This document shows, piece after piece, positions 1 to 7,483 of a stretch of DNA of 64,000 bases. A program made the position numbers and the translations under genes. Every line of letters begins with the position of its first letter. Position 1 is the stretch's first letter. Origin of the DNA: an uncultured Pseudomonas sp. Its GTDB lineage: Bacteria > Pseudomonadota > Gammaproteobacteria > Pseudomonadales > Pseudomonadaceae. The stretch is from contig NZ_CAMPHI010000017.1 of NCBI RefSeq assembly GCF_946885955.1, positions 1 to 64,000 of the forward strand. Direction: 5' to 3'. A model generated the notes under the pieces. That model searched no databases and was not told where the DNA came from. It saw only the letters and a list, made by a program, of their open reading frames with translations.

Positions 1-32
1 GGGTGGGGCTCGTAGCTGGCGCCGCCGCAGTT

Positions 33-62
33 GGTGGATGGGTGAAGCGTCATCCACCCTAC
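33..62. repeat. Palindromic intergenic repeat, GGTGGATG type
   Basis: Arms GGTGGATG (33-40) and CATCCACC (51-58) enclose a 10-base loop and are followed by CTAC. This resembles short dispersed palindromes common between genes in Pseudomonas. It differs from the GTAGGGTGCGC and GTAGCCCGGAT families found elsewhere in the window. Confidence 0.6.
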
Positions 63-128
63 GAGGTCGGGTCTTGGGGGCAGACATAGATGAAATTCGC
101 GAGCGCTCCCCGGGATTGTCTTCAGGGC

Positions 129-563
129 CTAGCTGAAGAGCGGTGTTTTCATCGGGCTGATGCTTTCGCTCAGCTCCCGCAGCAAACCGGCGACCTGCGC
201 TGCGTTCATGCTGAACGGGTCGAAGCGGTCGCTGCCCGAGTACTTCAGGAACAGCTCGCGGTTGGCGTGTTTGGCCCCGGCCCAACCCATGCTCCAGCTG
301 CCGTATTGGCGGACGTCGATCTCGCTGTAGTCGAGGATGGTCAGGTCTTTGTGCCGGGTGTCCTCACTCAGGCCCATATACAAGGCATTCACCGCTTCGC
401 GCGGACCTTCCAGGGCTTGCAGGAAAATATCCGCGTTGCAACAGAGGATGCCCGACAGGCCCTTGGCGGGGTTATTGCGCTGCGAGCTGTCGAGGATGAC
501 ACGCAGCAATTCGGCGGAGACCGAATGACTGGCGCGGCTGGCATAGGTGAGGCGAACGAGCAT
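129..563 (-). CDS. BLUF-domain blue-light sensor protein, short form
   Basis: This 144-residue protein is essentially one BLUF domain, an FAD-binding blue-light photoreceptor that signals to a partner protein. The residues expected around the flavin are present: Tyr7, Asn30/Asn31, Gln49 in a FLQALEG context, and a Trp90-x-Met92 pair. There is no attached output domain, so the output must be a separate protein. The ATG at 563 is chosen over an upstream in-frame start because the BLUF fold begins there and GAGGA lies just ahead of it. It is transcribed away from arsS across a 193-base gap that contains an inverted repeat. Family assignment is firm; the pathway it controls is unknown. Confidence 0.9.
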   Translation of the reverse strand: MLVRLTYASRASHSVSAELLRVILDSSQRNNPAKGLSGILCCNADIFLQALEGPREAVNALYMGLSEDTRHKDLTILDYSEIDVRQYGSWSMGWAGAKHANRELFLKYSGSDRFDPFSMNAAQVAGLLRELSESISPMKTPLFS

Positions 564-599
564 GGGGTTTTCCTCGCTGAGGCGCCTTTGGGCGCAAAA

Positions 600-650
600 A
601 TTTACCATTTATGTGCTTAATGCATAAGTCTTGTATAACTAATGGTAAAT
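600..650. promoter_or_regulatory. Inverted repeat in the BLUF/arsS divergent promoter region
   Basis: A perfect 10-base inverted repeat, ATTTACCATT (600-609) and AATGGTAAAT (641-650), brackets an AT-rich core containing TTGTATAA. It lies between two divergent genes in otherwise GC-rich DNA. It looks like an operator or promoter core. The binding protein is unknown. Confidence 0.45.
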
Positions 651-756
651 AATTCAGCAACCCGTGGCTGTAACAAAAGCACCTGAGCATTCTCTATAGT
701 GACAATCAGCCAGCGCTGCACTCGTCCACGAGTGCCCGCACAATCAGGAGTCAGCC

Positions 757-1734
757 GTGCACGCGATGCTTCCTCTGCTCGACCAACTGGCCTTTCCGGC
801 AATCCGCCGTGGCATGCTGGAAGCGTTGCAGATCAACCTGACCTACCGCTGCAACCAGCGTTGCCTGCATTGCCACGTCAACGCCGGGCCGACGCGCACC
901 GAGGCGATGACCGACGAGAGCCTGGCGCTGTTGCACCAGGTGATCGACGCCCACCCGGTACACACCCTGGACCTGACCGGCGGCGCGCCCGAGATGCACC
1001 CGCGTTTTCGCGAAATCGTCCGGCACGCGCGGCGCGAGGGGCTGCGGGTAATCGACCGTTGCAACCTGACCATTCTCAGCGAGCCGGGTTATGAAGACCT
1101 GGCACAGTTTCTCGCCGAACAGGGCGTCGAGGTTACCGCTTCGTTGCCCTGTTACTCGCGCGATAACGTCGACAAACAACGCGGCGACGGCGTGTTCGAC
1201 GCCAGCATAAAAGGCCTGCAACAGCTCAACGCCCTGGGGTACGGTCAGGAAGGCAGCGGTTTGCTGCTGAATCTGGTGTACAACCCGCAAGGCCCGAGCC
1301 TGCCGCCGCCGCAAGTCGCGCTGGAGGCCGATTACAAGCGCCACCTGCTGGAAGATTTTGGCATCCGCTTCAACCATCTGCTGTGCATCACCAACCAGCC
1401 GATCGCGCGCTTTGGCAGCACCCTGGTCAGCAAGGGCCAGTTCAACGGTTATATGCAGCTGCTACGTGACAGCTACCGCCCGGAAAACCTCGCGCCGCTG
1501 ATGTGCCGCAGCCTGGTCAGCGTCGACTGGCAGGGCTACCTGTACGACTGTGACTTCAATCAGATGCTCGACCTGCCGCTGGACTTGCAGGGCCAGTTGA
1601 TCGGCCGCGAGCGTGCGCATTTACGCGACCTGCTCGACGCTAGCCTGAACGGCAACCCGATCGTCACCCGCGACCATTGCTTCGCCTGTACCGCCGGGCA
1701 GGGCTCCAGTTGTGGCGGCGCGCTGAATGACTAA
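757..1734 (+). CDS. arsS: Arsenosugar-biosynthesis-type radical SAM protein ArsS
   Basis: The 325-residue product has the radical SAM cluster motif CxxxCxxC (Cys32, Cys36, Cys39) and the ArsS C-terminal Cys-rich region, ending in HCFACTAG and SSCGG. In ArsS the enzyme is thought to add the S-adenosylmethionine-derived 5'-deoxyadenosyl group to dimethylarsenite, a step towards arsenosugars. The internal DRCNLTIL segment matches the conserved ArsS block in which some homologues carry selenocysteine; here it is Cys. The GTG at 757 is supported by AGGAG 6 bases upstream; an in-frame ATG lies at 766. No arsenite methyltransferase is seen nearby, so the substrate is inferred from the family only. 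Confidence 0.88.
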   Translation: MHAMLPLLDQLAFPAIRRGMLEALQINLTYRCNQRCLHCHVNAGPTRTEAMTDESLALLHQVIDAHPVHTLDLTGGAPEMHPRFREIVRHARREGLRVIDRCNLTILSEPGYEDLAQFLAEQGVEVTASLPCYSRDNVDKQRGDGVFDASIKGLQQLNALGYGQEGSGLLLNLVYNPQGPSLPPPQVALEADYKRHLLEDFGIRFNHLLCITNQPIARFGSTLVSKGQFNGYMQLLRDSYRPENLAPLMCRSLVSVDWQGYLYDCDFNQMLDLPLDLQGQLIGRERAHLRDLLDASLNGNPIVTRDHCFACTAGQGSSCGGALND

Positions 1735-1738
1735 CCCC

Positions 1739-1800
1739 GTAGGGTGCGCGATGCGCACCAACGCTGGTACTGAACTATTGGTGCGCGCGGCGCACCCTAC
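1739..1800. repeat. GTAGGGTGCGC palindromic repeat, copy 1
   Basis: GTAGGGTGCGC at the left end and GCGCACCCTAC at the right end form a long inverted repeat directly after arsS. Similar copies lie at 3235-3296, 15889-15942 and 17303-17370, with a half copy at 7291-7310. It lacks a T-tract, so it is classed as a dispersed palindrome rather than a terminator. Confidence 0.8.
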
Positions 1801-1840
1801 GATGAACCCCAGCTTACGCCCTGTTCAATAAGGAGTTTCC

Positions 1841-3220
1841 ATGCAACTCACCAGTCTGACCGGGCTGTTTTTCTGGGGCTTTCTCGTGGTCTACGGTGCG
1901 CTGATGCTTGCGTTTTCGCCGCGCGCCGTGACCATCGGTGGCTTCTTCAATGGCGAAGACGACCAGGGCCGCAGCGCGGCGCCCTGGTTGCTGACTTCGA
2001 GCATCTTTATCAGCTGGATCTTCGCCAAGTCGGTGACCAACGCCGCCAACCTCGGCGCCAGCTATGGCCTGGTCGGCGGCCTGGCCTATGCCATGTATTG
2101 GCTGTCGATTCCGTTGACCGGCTTCGTCATCTACCGCCTGCGTCGGCGCTTCGCCGCCACCGGGCTGGTGAGCTTCTTGAGCAGCCATTACGGCCGCGGC
2201 GCGGCTTTGGCGTTTTCCGCGGCGATCCTGATTCGCCTGTTCAACGAGGTGTGGAGCAACACCGCGGTGGTCGGCGGTTATTACGGCGACGCCGGCAGCG
2301 TCGAATTTATTGCCTCGGCGCTGTTGTTCACCGCCGTCACCCTGGCCTATAGCCTGCGCGGCGGCTTGCGCAGCTCGATCCTCACCGACGCGGCGCAGGC
2401 GGCGATTTTCGTCGTGGCGCTGGTCTGGGTGCTCGGCCTGGTGTTGCCGCAGCATTCGCCGGCCGAGCTGGCCAGCACCAGCAACTGGGCGCTGAATGCC
2501 GGGGTCGACCTGCTGCTGGTCGCCGGTCTGCAAGCCTTCAGCTATGGCTTTCACGATCCGGTTTTGACCGACCGCGGCTTTATCAGCGAAGAGAAGACCA
2601 TGCGCCGCTCGTTCCTGATCGCCGGCGTGCTGGGCTTTATCGCCATCCTCGCCTTCAGCCTGATCGGCGTGCATGCGCAACTCACAGGCCTGGCTGCTTC
2701 GGACAACGTACCGGCGGCGCTGGCCAAGACCCTGGGCATCGGCGCGCTGCTGGTGATGACGGTGGTGATGGTCTCGGCGGCCGGTTCGACCCTGGACTCG
2801 ACCTTCTCCAGCCTGGCCAAACTGGCCGGGCGCGAACTGCCCAAGCTGGCCGGCCGCGACCTCGGCCAGAAAGCCATAGGCGTGGGCATGGCGGTGATGG
2901 TGCTGTTCGCCCTGTTCGGCAACCTGCCGATGATCGCCGGCACCGACATTCTCAAGGCCACCACCATCAGCGGCACCATGGTCATCGGCCTGGCGCCGGT
3001 GTTTATTCTGCATGGCCTGACCACGCCGACCCGATTGGGCTTTCACCTGAGTTTCTGGATCGGCCTGGGTCTGGGCGTGGCGCTGACCCTGGGCTGGATT
3101 CCGCAGAGCTGGGCCATCGGCGACGGCAAGTACGCGCTGTTGCTCGGTACCAACCTGTATGGCCTGGGATTGTGCGTACTCGGCTACCTGATTCCAGGCT
3201 GGCTGCGGAGGGGCGCCTGA
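1841..3220 (+). CDS. Sodium:solute symporter family transporter
   Basis: The 459-residue protein is strongly hydrophobic throughout, with about a dozen membrane spans, and resembles the SSS (SLC5-like) family of Na+-coupled permeases for sugars, amino acids, nucleosides or vitamins. A clear AAGGAG lies just before the ATG. The gene follows arsS in the same direction. It is bracketed on both sides by copies of the same GTAGGGTGCGC palindrome, so it may be a separate transcription unit. The substrate cannot be read from the sequence. Import of a nucleoside- or sugar-type substrate for the neighbouring pathway is speculation. Confidence 0.82.
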   Translation: MQLTSLTGLFFWGFLVVYGALMLAFSPRAVTIGGFFNGEDDQGRSAAPWLLTSSIFISWIFAKSVTNAANLGASYGLVGGLAYAMYWLSIPLTGFVIYRLRRRFAATGLVSFLSSHYGRGAALAFSAAILIRLFNEVWSNTAVVGGYYGDAGSVEFIASALLFTAVTLAYSLRGGLRSSILTDAAQAAIFVVALVWVLGLVLPQHSPAELASTSNWALNAGVDLLLVAGLQAFSYGFHDPVLTDRGFISEEKTMRRSFLIAGVLGFIAILAFSLIGVHAQLTGLAASDNVPAALAKTLGIGALLVMTVVMVSAAGSTLDSTFSSLAKLAGRELPKLAGRDLGQKAIGVGMAVMVLFALFGNLPMIAGTDILKATTISGTMVIGLAPVFILHGLTTPTRLGFHLSFWIGLGLGVALTLGWIPQSWAIGDGKYALLLGTNLYGLGLCVLGYLIPGWLRRGA

Positions 3221-3234
3221 TGCTGCTTGGCGTC

Positions 3235-3296
3235 GTAGGGTGCGCTGTGCGCACCAGGCTTCTGCCTGCTGAGTTGGTGCGCACGGCGCACCCTAC
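3235..3296. repeat. GTAGGGTGCGC palindromic repeat, copy 2
   Basis: This has the same family ends as the 1739-1800 copy, GTAGGGTGCGC and GCGCACCCTAC, with a different loop. Together the two copies frame the symporter gene. Confidence 0.8.
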
Positions 3297-3323
3297 CTCT
3301 GTTTGGCTGGGGGCTAAAGCCTG

Positions 3324-4289
3324 ATGCGCGCCGGCCGCGATTGCCCGCTGGACTACCGCCTGGCACAGGATGCCTTTAGCGCTGAGCCGCTCTTCGAGTG
3401 CGACGCCCTCTATGTGGTCGGCGGCCTCTATGGCAATCGCCAGGCCCTGGCCGCAGTGGACAAGCGTTTGGCCGCCGAGCCGGGCGCGCGCGTCGTGTTT
3501 AACGGCGATGCGCATTGGTTCGACCGCGACCCGGAAATCTTCCAGGCCATCGAGCAGGGCTTGAGTCGCCACCTGGCGCTGCGCGGCAATGTCGAAACCG
3601 AACTCGGCCGCGCGGCTGATAGCGGTGCCGGTTGCGGCTGCGCCTATCCGCCGACGGTGGAGGAAGCCGTGGTCGAGCGCTCCAATGCGATCCAGGCCGA
3701 GTTGAACGAAACCCTGAAGCAGTTGCCGGGGCTGGCCGAACGCCTGGCGGCGCGACCGGCCACCGCGCTGGTCAGTGTTGGCGGTCGGCGCGTGGCGATC
3801 AGCCATGGTGACGAGCAGTCCCTGGCCGGCTGGAGCTGTTCCCGCGAAGCCCTCGGTAACACAGAGCGCCAACAGCAGCTCGATCAGTGGTTGATGACCC
3901 ATCGGCTGAGCGTATTGGCCAGCAGCCATACTTGCGCCGCCGTGGCGTTGAACCTTCGCCATGGTGCGTTGATCAATAACGGCGCGGCCGGCATGCCGAA
4001 CTTCGCCGGTGGCCGTTACGGCCTGCTCAGCCGCATCGCCACCACGCCCCATGCCGCCGCGCTGTATCGCTGCGAGCGCGACGGGCTGTATATCGAGGCG
4101 CTGCCGTTGAATTACGACCATGCTGGTTTTCTCGCCGATTTCGACCGTCAGTGGCCGGCCGGCAGTCCGGCGGCGTTGTCCTACCGTTCCCGTATTCTCG
4201 GGGGCTGCGCGGATCGTCCGCAGCAAGCCCTGCTGGCCGGCTTCAGCCTGTGCCAAAGCCTGTGCGCGCTGGAGGCGCTAAGCCAATGA
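3324..4289 (+). CDS. Divergent metallophosphoesterase-like protein
   Basis: The 321-residue product keeps several calcineurin-type metallophosphoesterase blocks: NGD (60-62), GNVE (88-91), SHGD (160-163) and a second SH (201-202). The first metal-binding block, normally D-x-H-G-N, reads GLYGN here (VVGGLYGN, 31-38). The usual Asp and His ligands are therefore missing, and activity may differ from classical phosphatases. Family members of this kind occur next to arsS-type radical SAM genes, as I recall. Its stop overlaps the next gene's start (ATGA), showing translational coupling. The start has only a weak ribosome binding site. Confidence 0.72.
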   Translation: MRAGRDCPLDYRLAQDAFSAEPLFECDALYVVGGLYGNRQALAAVDKRLAAEPGARVVFNGDAHWFDRDPEIFQAIEQGLSRHLALRGNVETELGRAADSGAGCGCAYPPTVEEAVVERSNAIQAELNETLKQLPGLAERLAARPATALVSVGGRRVAISHGDEQSLAGWSCSREALGNTERQQQLDQWLMTHRLSVLASSHTCAAVALNLRHGALINNGAAGMPNFAGGRYGLLSRIATTPHAAALYRCERDGLYIEALPLNYDHAGFLADFDRQWPAGSPAALSYRSRILGGCADRPQQALLAGFSLCQSLCALEALSQ

Positions 4290-6427
4290 ATAGCCGCAAA
4301 ATCGCCTTGCTGGGGTTGATCCTGGCGCTACTCGGCAGTTTCTTCGTCTTCGACATCGGCCAGTACCTCAACCTGGAAGCGCTCAAGGCGCAGCAGGCGG
4401 CGTTGAATGCCGATGTTGCGGCGCAGCCCTGGCTGGCGGCCGGGGTGTTCTTCCTCGCCTATGTCGCGGTCACCGCGTTGTCGCTGCCCGGCGCGGCGCT
4501 GATGACGCTGCTGGCCGGCGCGCTGTTCGGCCTGCTCGAAGGCTTTGTGCTGGTGTCCTTCGCGTCCACCCTGGGCGCGACCCTGGCGATGCTCAGCAGC
4601 CGCTTTCTGCTGCGTGACTGGGTGCAGACGCGCTTCGGCCAGCGCCTGGCCGCGATCGACGCCGGGGTCGAACGCGAAGGCGCGTTCTACCTGTTCGCCC
4701 TGCGTCTGGTGCCGGTGGTGCCGTTCTTCCTGATCAACCTGGCGATGGGCCTGACCCGGCTGCCGCTGCGCACCTACTGGTGGGTCAGCCAACTGGGCAT
4801 GCTGCCGGGCACCCTGGTCTACGTGAACGCCGGGCGCGAGCTGGGCCAGCTCGATTCACTGGCGGGGATTCTTTCGCCGGGCCTGCTCGGCGCCTTCGTC
4901 CTGCTCGGGGTGTTCCCGCTGGTCGCGCGCAAGCTGCTGGAGATGATCAAGGCGCGGCGGGTGTATGCCGGCTGGCACAAGCCGCGAACCTTCGATCGCA
5001 ACCTGCTGGTGATCGGCGCAGGCGCCGGGGGCCTGGTCAGCGCCTATATCGCCGCGGCGGTCAAAGCCAAGGTCAGCCTGATCGAAAAACACCAGATGGG
5101 CGGCGACTGCCTGAACACCGGCTGCGTGCCGTCCAAGGCGTTGCTGCGCTCGGCCAAGCTGGCCAACGAATTGAAGAAGGGCCCGGCCCTGGGTTTCACC
5201 GGCGTCGCTGGCGAGGTGGATTTCCCCGCGGTGATGCAGCGCATCCAGCGGGTGATCGCCGATATCGAGCCGCATGATTCGGTGCAGCGCTATACCGACC
5301 TGGGCGTCGAGGTGATCCAGGGCGAGGCGAAAATCCTTTCGCCCTGGACCGTGGAGGTGAACGGCCAGGCGCTGACCAGCCGCAACCTGATCATTGCCGC
5401 CGGCGCCCGCCCGCTGGTGCCGAAAATCCCCGGCCTGGAGCAGATGCGCGGCTACACCTCGGACACCATCTGGAGCCTGCGCGAACAACCGCGCTGGCTG
5501 CTGGTGCTCGGTGGCGGGCCGATCGGTTGCGAACTGGCCCAGGCCTTTCAGCGCCTCGGCAGCCAGGTGATCCAGGTCGAGTTGGCTGAGCGCCTGCTGC
5601 CGCGCGAGGATGCCGACGCCAGCGAGCTGGTGCTCGCCAGCCTGCGCGCCGACGGCGTGGATGTGCGCCTGCAGCACAGGGCCGAGCGCTTCGAGCTGGT
5701 CAACGGCGAGCAGCGCATGGTGGCGCGTCGTGTCGATACCGGCGAGGAGGTGACGATCGCCTTCGATTGCCTGCTGCTGGCGCTCGGCCGGGTGGCCAAC
5801 GTCAAGGGCTACGGCGTCGAGGAGCTGGGCCTGACCCTGCGCGCCAACGGCACCCTGGAAACCGACGAATACCTGGCCACGCGCTTCCCCAATATCTACG
5901 CCGTGGGCGATGTTACCGGCCCCTACCAGTTCACCCATTTCGCCGCGCATCAGGCCTGGTATGCGGCGGTCAACGCGCTGTTCGCTCCGTTCAAGCGCTT
6001 CAAGGCCGACTATCGGGTGATCCCCGCGTGCACCTTCACCGACCCCGAGGTAGCGCGGGTCGGCCTCTCCGAAGGTGAGGCCAGGGCGCAGAACATCGCC
6101 TTTGAAGTGACCCGCTACGGCATCGACGACCTTGACCGGGCGATTGCCGACGAGGCCGCCCATGGCTATGTGAAGGTGCTGACCGTGCCGGGCAAGGACC
6201 GGATTCTCGGCGCGACCATCGTCGGTGAGCACGCCGGAGAACTGCTCGCCGAATACGTCCTGGCGATGAAGCATGGGCTGGGCCTGAACAAGATTCTCGG
6301 CACCATCCACAGTTATCCGACCATGGCCGAAGCGAACAAGTACGCGGCTGGCGAGTGGAAGCGCGCTCATGCTCCCCAGGGCTTGCTGCGTCTGGTCGAG
6401 CGTTTCCATGCCTGGCGCAGAAGCTGA
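4286..6427 (+). CDS. Membrane VTT (TVP38/TMEM64) domain fused to FAD disulfide oxidoreductase
   Basis: This 713-residue fusion has an N-terminal membrane part (about 1-225) of the TVP38/TMEM64/DedA-like VTT family, then a complete pyridine nucleotide-disulfide oxidoreductase (about 238-713). The second half has an FAD GAGAGG motif near 244, a redox-active GGDCLNTGC pair (Cys275, Cys280), an NAD GGGPIGCE motif and the C-terminal dimerisation domain. The usual catalytic His-Pro-Thr of lipoamide dehydrogenases reads Tyr-Pro-Thr. The ATG at 4286 is chosen because it precedes the first membrane span and overlaps the upstream stop. The protein probably places disulfide or metalloid reduction at the inner membrane. 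Its substrate is unknown. Confidence 0.85.
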   Translation: MNSRKIALLGLILALLGSFFVFDIGQYLNLEALKAQQAALNADVAAQPWLAAGVFFLAYVAVTALSLPGAALMTLLAGALFGLLEGFVLVSFASTLGATLAMLSSRFLLRDWVQTRFGQRLAAIDAGVEREGAFYLFALRLVPVVPFFLINLAMGLTRLPLRTYWWVSQLGMLPGTLVYVNAGRELGQLDSLAGILSPGLLGAFVLLGVFPLVARKLLEMIKARRVYAGWHKPRTFDRNLLVIGAGAGGLVSAYIAAAVKAKVSLIEKHQMGGDCLNTGCVPSKALLRSAKLANELKKGPALGFTGVAGEVDFPAVMQRIQRVIADIEPHDSVQRYTDLGVEVIQGEAKILSPWTVEVNGQALTSRNLIIAAGARPLVPKIPGLEQMRGYTSDTIWSLREQPRWLLVLGGGPIGCELAQAFQRLGSQVIQVELAERLLPREDADASELVLASLRADGVDVRLQHRAERFELVNGEQRMVARRVDTGEEVTIAFDCLLLALGRVANVKGYGVEELGLTLRANGTLETDEYLATRFPNIYAVGDVTGPYQFTHFAAHQAWYAAVNALFAPFKRFKADYRVIPACTFTDPEVARVGLSEGEARAQNIAFEVTRYGIDDLDRAIADEAAHGYVKVLTVPGKDRILGATIVGEHAGELLAEYVLAMKHGLGLNKILGTIHSYPTMAEANKYAAGEWKRAHAPQGLLRLVERFHAWRRS

Positions 6428-7140
6428 TGCGCGGCCTATTGATCGCATTGCTGCTGGCGGCGCCACTGGCGCATGCCGGTGACAACCAGCTCGCGCCCTG
6501 GACCTCCGGCCCGCCCGCGGGTGAATGGTCGGTGCCCTGGCGCCTGGCGGATATCCCCAAACTCAAGCCATCGGCGCGCAGTCTGGTCGAGCAGGGTGGC
6601 CGCCAGGTGCTGCATATCCAGGCTGACGCGGCGGCCGGTGGCCTGCTGCATCCGCTCGACCTGCCGGGCGATCGGCCCTGGCAGCTGAGCTGGCAATGGC
6701 GCACCGAGCGCAAGCTGGACAAGGCGCGCTTCGCCACCCGCGACGGCGATGACTATGCGGCGCGGGTCTATGTGCTGCTCGATTACCCGCTCGACACGCT
6801 GTCGTTCCTCACCCGGCAGAAGCTGCGCCTGGCGCGCACCTTCTTCGACCCGGACCTGCCTGCGGCGACCCTCAGCTATGTCTGGGACAACCGCCAGGCG
6901 CCCGGCAGCCACGCTCGCAGCGCCTACACCGAGACCGTCGAGATGTTGGTGCTGCGCGGTCCCGAGGCACCGCTCGGGCAGTGGCTGACGGAACACCGCG
7001 ACCTGCGTGCGGACGCCATTGCCGCTTTCGGCAGCGCGCCGCGGCGGGTTCTCGGCGTGGTCTTCGCCGCCGACAGCGACAATACCGGCGAACGCGCCGA
7101 GAGCTATTTCGCCGAGCCGCAGTTGGTCGAAGCTCGTTAG
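6427..7140 (+). CDS. Secreted DUF3047 family protein
   Basis: The 237-residue product starts with a clear signal peptide (MRGLLIALLLAAPLAHAG) and continues as a DUF3047-type protein rich in beta strands, with blocks such as WQWRTERKLDKA and YVWDNR. Function in the family is unknown. The start ATG shares one base with the upstream stop codon, so it is the last gene of a tightly coupled three-gene set (metallophosphoesterase, membrane reductase, DUF3047). It is expected in the periplasm or outer envelope. I recall family members near arsenosugar-type clusters, which fits this context. Confidence 0.75.
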   Translation: MRGLLIALLLAAPLAHAGDNQLAPWTSGPPAGEWSVPWRLADIPKLKPSARSLVEQGGRQVLHIQADAAAGGLLHPLDLPGDRPWQLSWQWRTERKLDKARFATRDGDDYAARVYVLLDYPLDTLSFLTRQKLRLARTFFDPDLPAATLSYVWDNRQAPGSHARSAYTETVEMLVLRGPEAPLGQWLTEHRDLRADAIAAFGSAPRRVLGVVFAADSDNTGERAESYFAEPQLVEAR

Positions 7141-7203
7141 CAGGTCGTTTTCACGAGGCGGCAGGTTTTTATCCGCTGCGCGGTCGTGAGGCTCTGCAAT
7201 TTC

Positions 7204-7269
7204 GTAGCCCGGATGCAATCCGGGAATGTTGCCAGCCGCACAAGCGTTCCCGGATTTCATCCGGGCTAC
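7204..7269. repeat. GTAGCCCGGAT palindromic repeat, copy 1
   Basis: GTAGCCCGGATGCAATCCGGG at the left end pairs with CCCGGATTTCATCCGGGCTAC at the right end. It lies in the convergent gap between the DUF3047 gene and rubredoxin. Further copies are at 13417-13481 and 28891-28958. Confidence 0.8.
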
Positions 7270-7290
7270 AAGAGCGCATTGTCAGAGTCC

Positions 7291-7310
7291 GTAGGGTGCG
7301 CCGCGCGCAC
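7291..7310. repeat. Half copy of the GTAGGGTGCGC repeat
   Basis: GTAGGGTGCGCCGCGCGCAC matches one arm of the full palindromes elsewhere; the second arm is missing. It abuts the rubredoxin stop codon. Confidence 0.6.
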
Positions 7311-7318
7311 CGGGCCTA

Positions 7319-7483
7319 TCAGATCTCGCGCATCTCGAAATCGCCCTTGCTCACCCCGCAGTCGGGACACAGCCAATCGTCCGGTACCTCGCTCCAGGGC
7401 GTGCCGGCGGCGATGCCTTCGTCCGGCCAGCCCTGGGCTTCGTCGTAGATCAGGCCGCAGACGATACAGATCCAGGTTTTCAT
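7319..7483 (-). CDS. Rubredoxin
   Basis: A short gene encoding 54 residues with the full rubredoxin signature: CIVCG (Cys6, Cys9) and CPDCG (Cys39, Cys42) to bind one iron, plus the conserved YDE, GW and PW blocks. Rubredoxins pass single electrons, typically to membrane diiron hydroxylases or peroxide-reducing enzymes. Its ATG overlaps the stop of the upstream flavodoxin-fold gene (ATGA), so the two are translationally coupled. With the desaturase ahead of them this suggests an electron chain from NAD(P)H through a flavoprotein and rubredoxin to a diiron desaturase. That order is inferred from context. Confidence 0.95.
   Translation of the reverse strand: MKTWICIVCGLIYDEAQGWPDEGIAAGTPWSEVPDDWLCPDCGVSKGDFEMREI

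Noticed and set aside
1814..3046. 410-codon open frame opposite the sodium symporter
   Set aside because: Antisense to a transporter with clear membrane spans; the Gln/Arg/Ala-rich translation is not protein-like.
4856..6466. 536-codon open frame opposite the VTT-reductase fusion
   Set aside because: Antisense to an intact FAD reductase with all motifs; His/Arg/Gly-rich composition typical of GC-rich shadow frames.
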